A stretch of 41,323 bases of DNA from NCBI RefSeq assembly GCF_015206885.1, contig NZ_JADEXY010000017.1, positions 1 to 41,323 on the forward strand. The letters are read 5' to 3'. Both the position numbers and the translations under genes were made by a program. This DNA comes from Microcystis aeruginosa LEGE 91341 (GTDB lineage: Bacteria; Cyanobacteriota; Cyanobacteriia; Cyanobacteriales; Microcystaceae). Numbering within the stretch: the first letter of the stretch is position 1; the number at the start of each line of letters is the position of its first letter. This document shows positions 41,178 to 41,323 of the stretch, one piece after another. A model generated the notes under the pieces. The model did not search any database. It was not told the DNA's origin and saw only the letters and a program-made list of their open reading frames with translations.

Positions 41178-41323
41178 TTAATCGACGGCAATTAAGGAAC
41201 GATTGCGAAGATAAGCCAAATCTTTTAATAACTGTTGGCTATCACCACCGTTATTAAGATTAATCCCCAAAGCCGCTAAATCCGCATCTACCATTAATTT
41301 TACCAGTCCCTCGAACGTCACCG
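41178..41323 (-). CDS. gmd: GDP-mannose 4,6-dehydratase, C-terminus (partial)
   Basis: The last 48 codons of a minus-strand gene whose start lies outside the window. VTFEGLVKLMVDADLAALG matches the family's conserved C-terminus (usually VTFxELVxxMVDADLxxL). A less conserved tail (LNNGGDSQQLLKDLAYLRNRS) ends at a TAA (41180-41178). Gmd makes GDP-4-keto-6-deoxymannose, the precursor of GDP-fucose and GDP-rhamnose, and so fits a surface-glycan region. Confidence 0.8.
   Translation of the reverse strand, partial: VTFEGLVKLMVDADLAALGINLNNGGDSQQLLKDLAYLRNRSLIAVD

Overview
The window is cyanobacterial and most likely from Microcystis. It carries petM, a Psb28-family gene, gun4, an nfu gene, narM and two DUF2949 genes. 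It also has scattered HIP1 octamers (GCGATCGC), short tandem intergenic repeats, palindromic C/G-run repeats and several MITE-like or insertion-sequence remnants. Genus is inferred from gene content and style; no database search was run.

Bases 1-15600 are mostly housekeeping genes on both strands, with accessory scars between them. A PD-(D/E)XK-like nuclease gene is tandemly duplicated at the left edge, and the second copy is cut by the window end. Then come DUF2949, a DUF192 lipoprotein, petM, psb28, a ThyD/TIGR01777-type oxidoreductase, gun4, a broken Uma2 gene, a glycine-zipper protein and upp. An IS4-like fragment and a broken nuclease tail precede a long coiled-coil/formylglycine-generating-enzyme-fold protein. 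The C-terminus of that protein looks like the variable region of a diversity-generating retroelement (DGR) target. After it lie hicBA, a DUF3386 gene, nfu, an isocitrate/isopropylmalate-type dehydrogenase and small membrane or unknown genes.

Bases 15635-25495 form one minus-strand carbohydrate cluster. Reading with transcription: rfbF, rfbG and rfbH (CDP-4-keto-3,6-dideoxyglucose formation), an inserted Uma2 gene, decayed copies of rfbH and of a sugar epimerase, an intact SDR, an FkbM methyltransferase, a split transketolase, a GtrA flippase and a GtrB-like polyprenyl-phosphate glycosyltransferase. A GT-C-like membrane protein (25939-27510) diverges from rfbF and carries a 12-G tract. My inference is that the cluster makes a CDP-3,6-dideoxy sugar, extends or branches it with a two-carbon ketol unit from the transketolase, possibly O-methylates it, loads it on a lipid carrier, flips it and transfers it outside the cytoplasm.

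Bases 27723-30362 are ordinary genes again: SRPBCC, cupin, tyrA, narM and DUF2949. Bases 30826-40858 are a second, plus-strand glycan region. It holds a lipoprotein, a methyltransferase/coiled-coil/GT2 fusion with a nine-copy 42-bp repeat, a GT4, a GT2, a methyltransferase and a large GT-C-like membrane protein. Degraded mobile DNA lies at about 36.7-37.4 kb. The right edge is the 3' end of a GDP-mannose 4,6-dehydratase gene, which agrees with a surface-polysaccharide setting.
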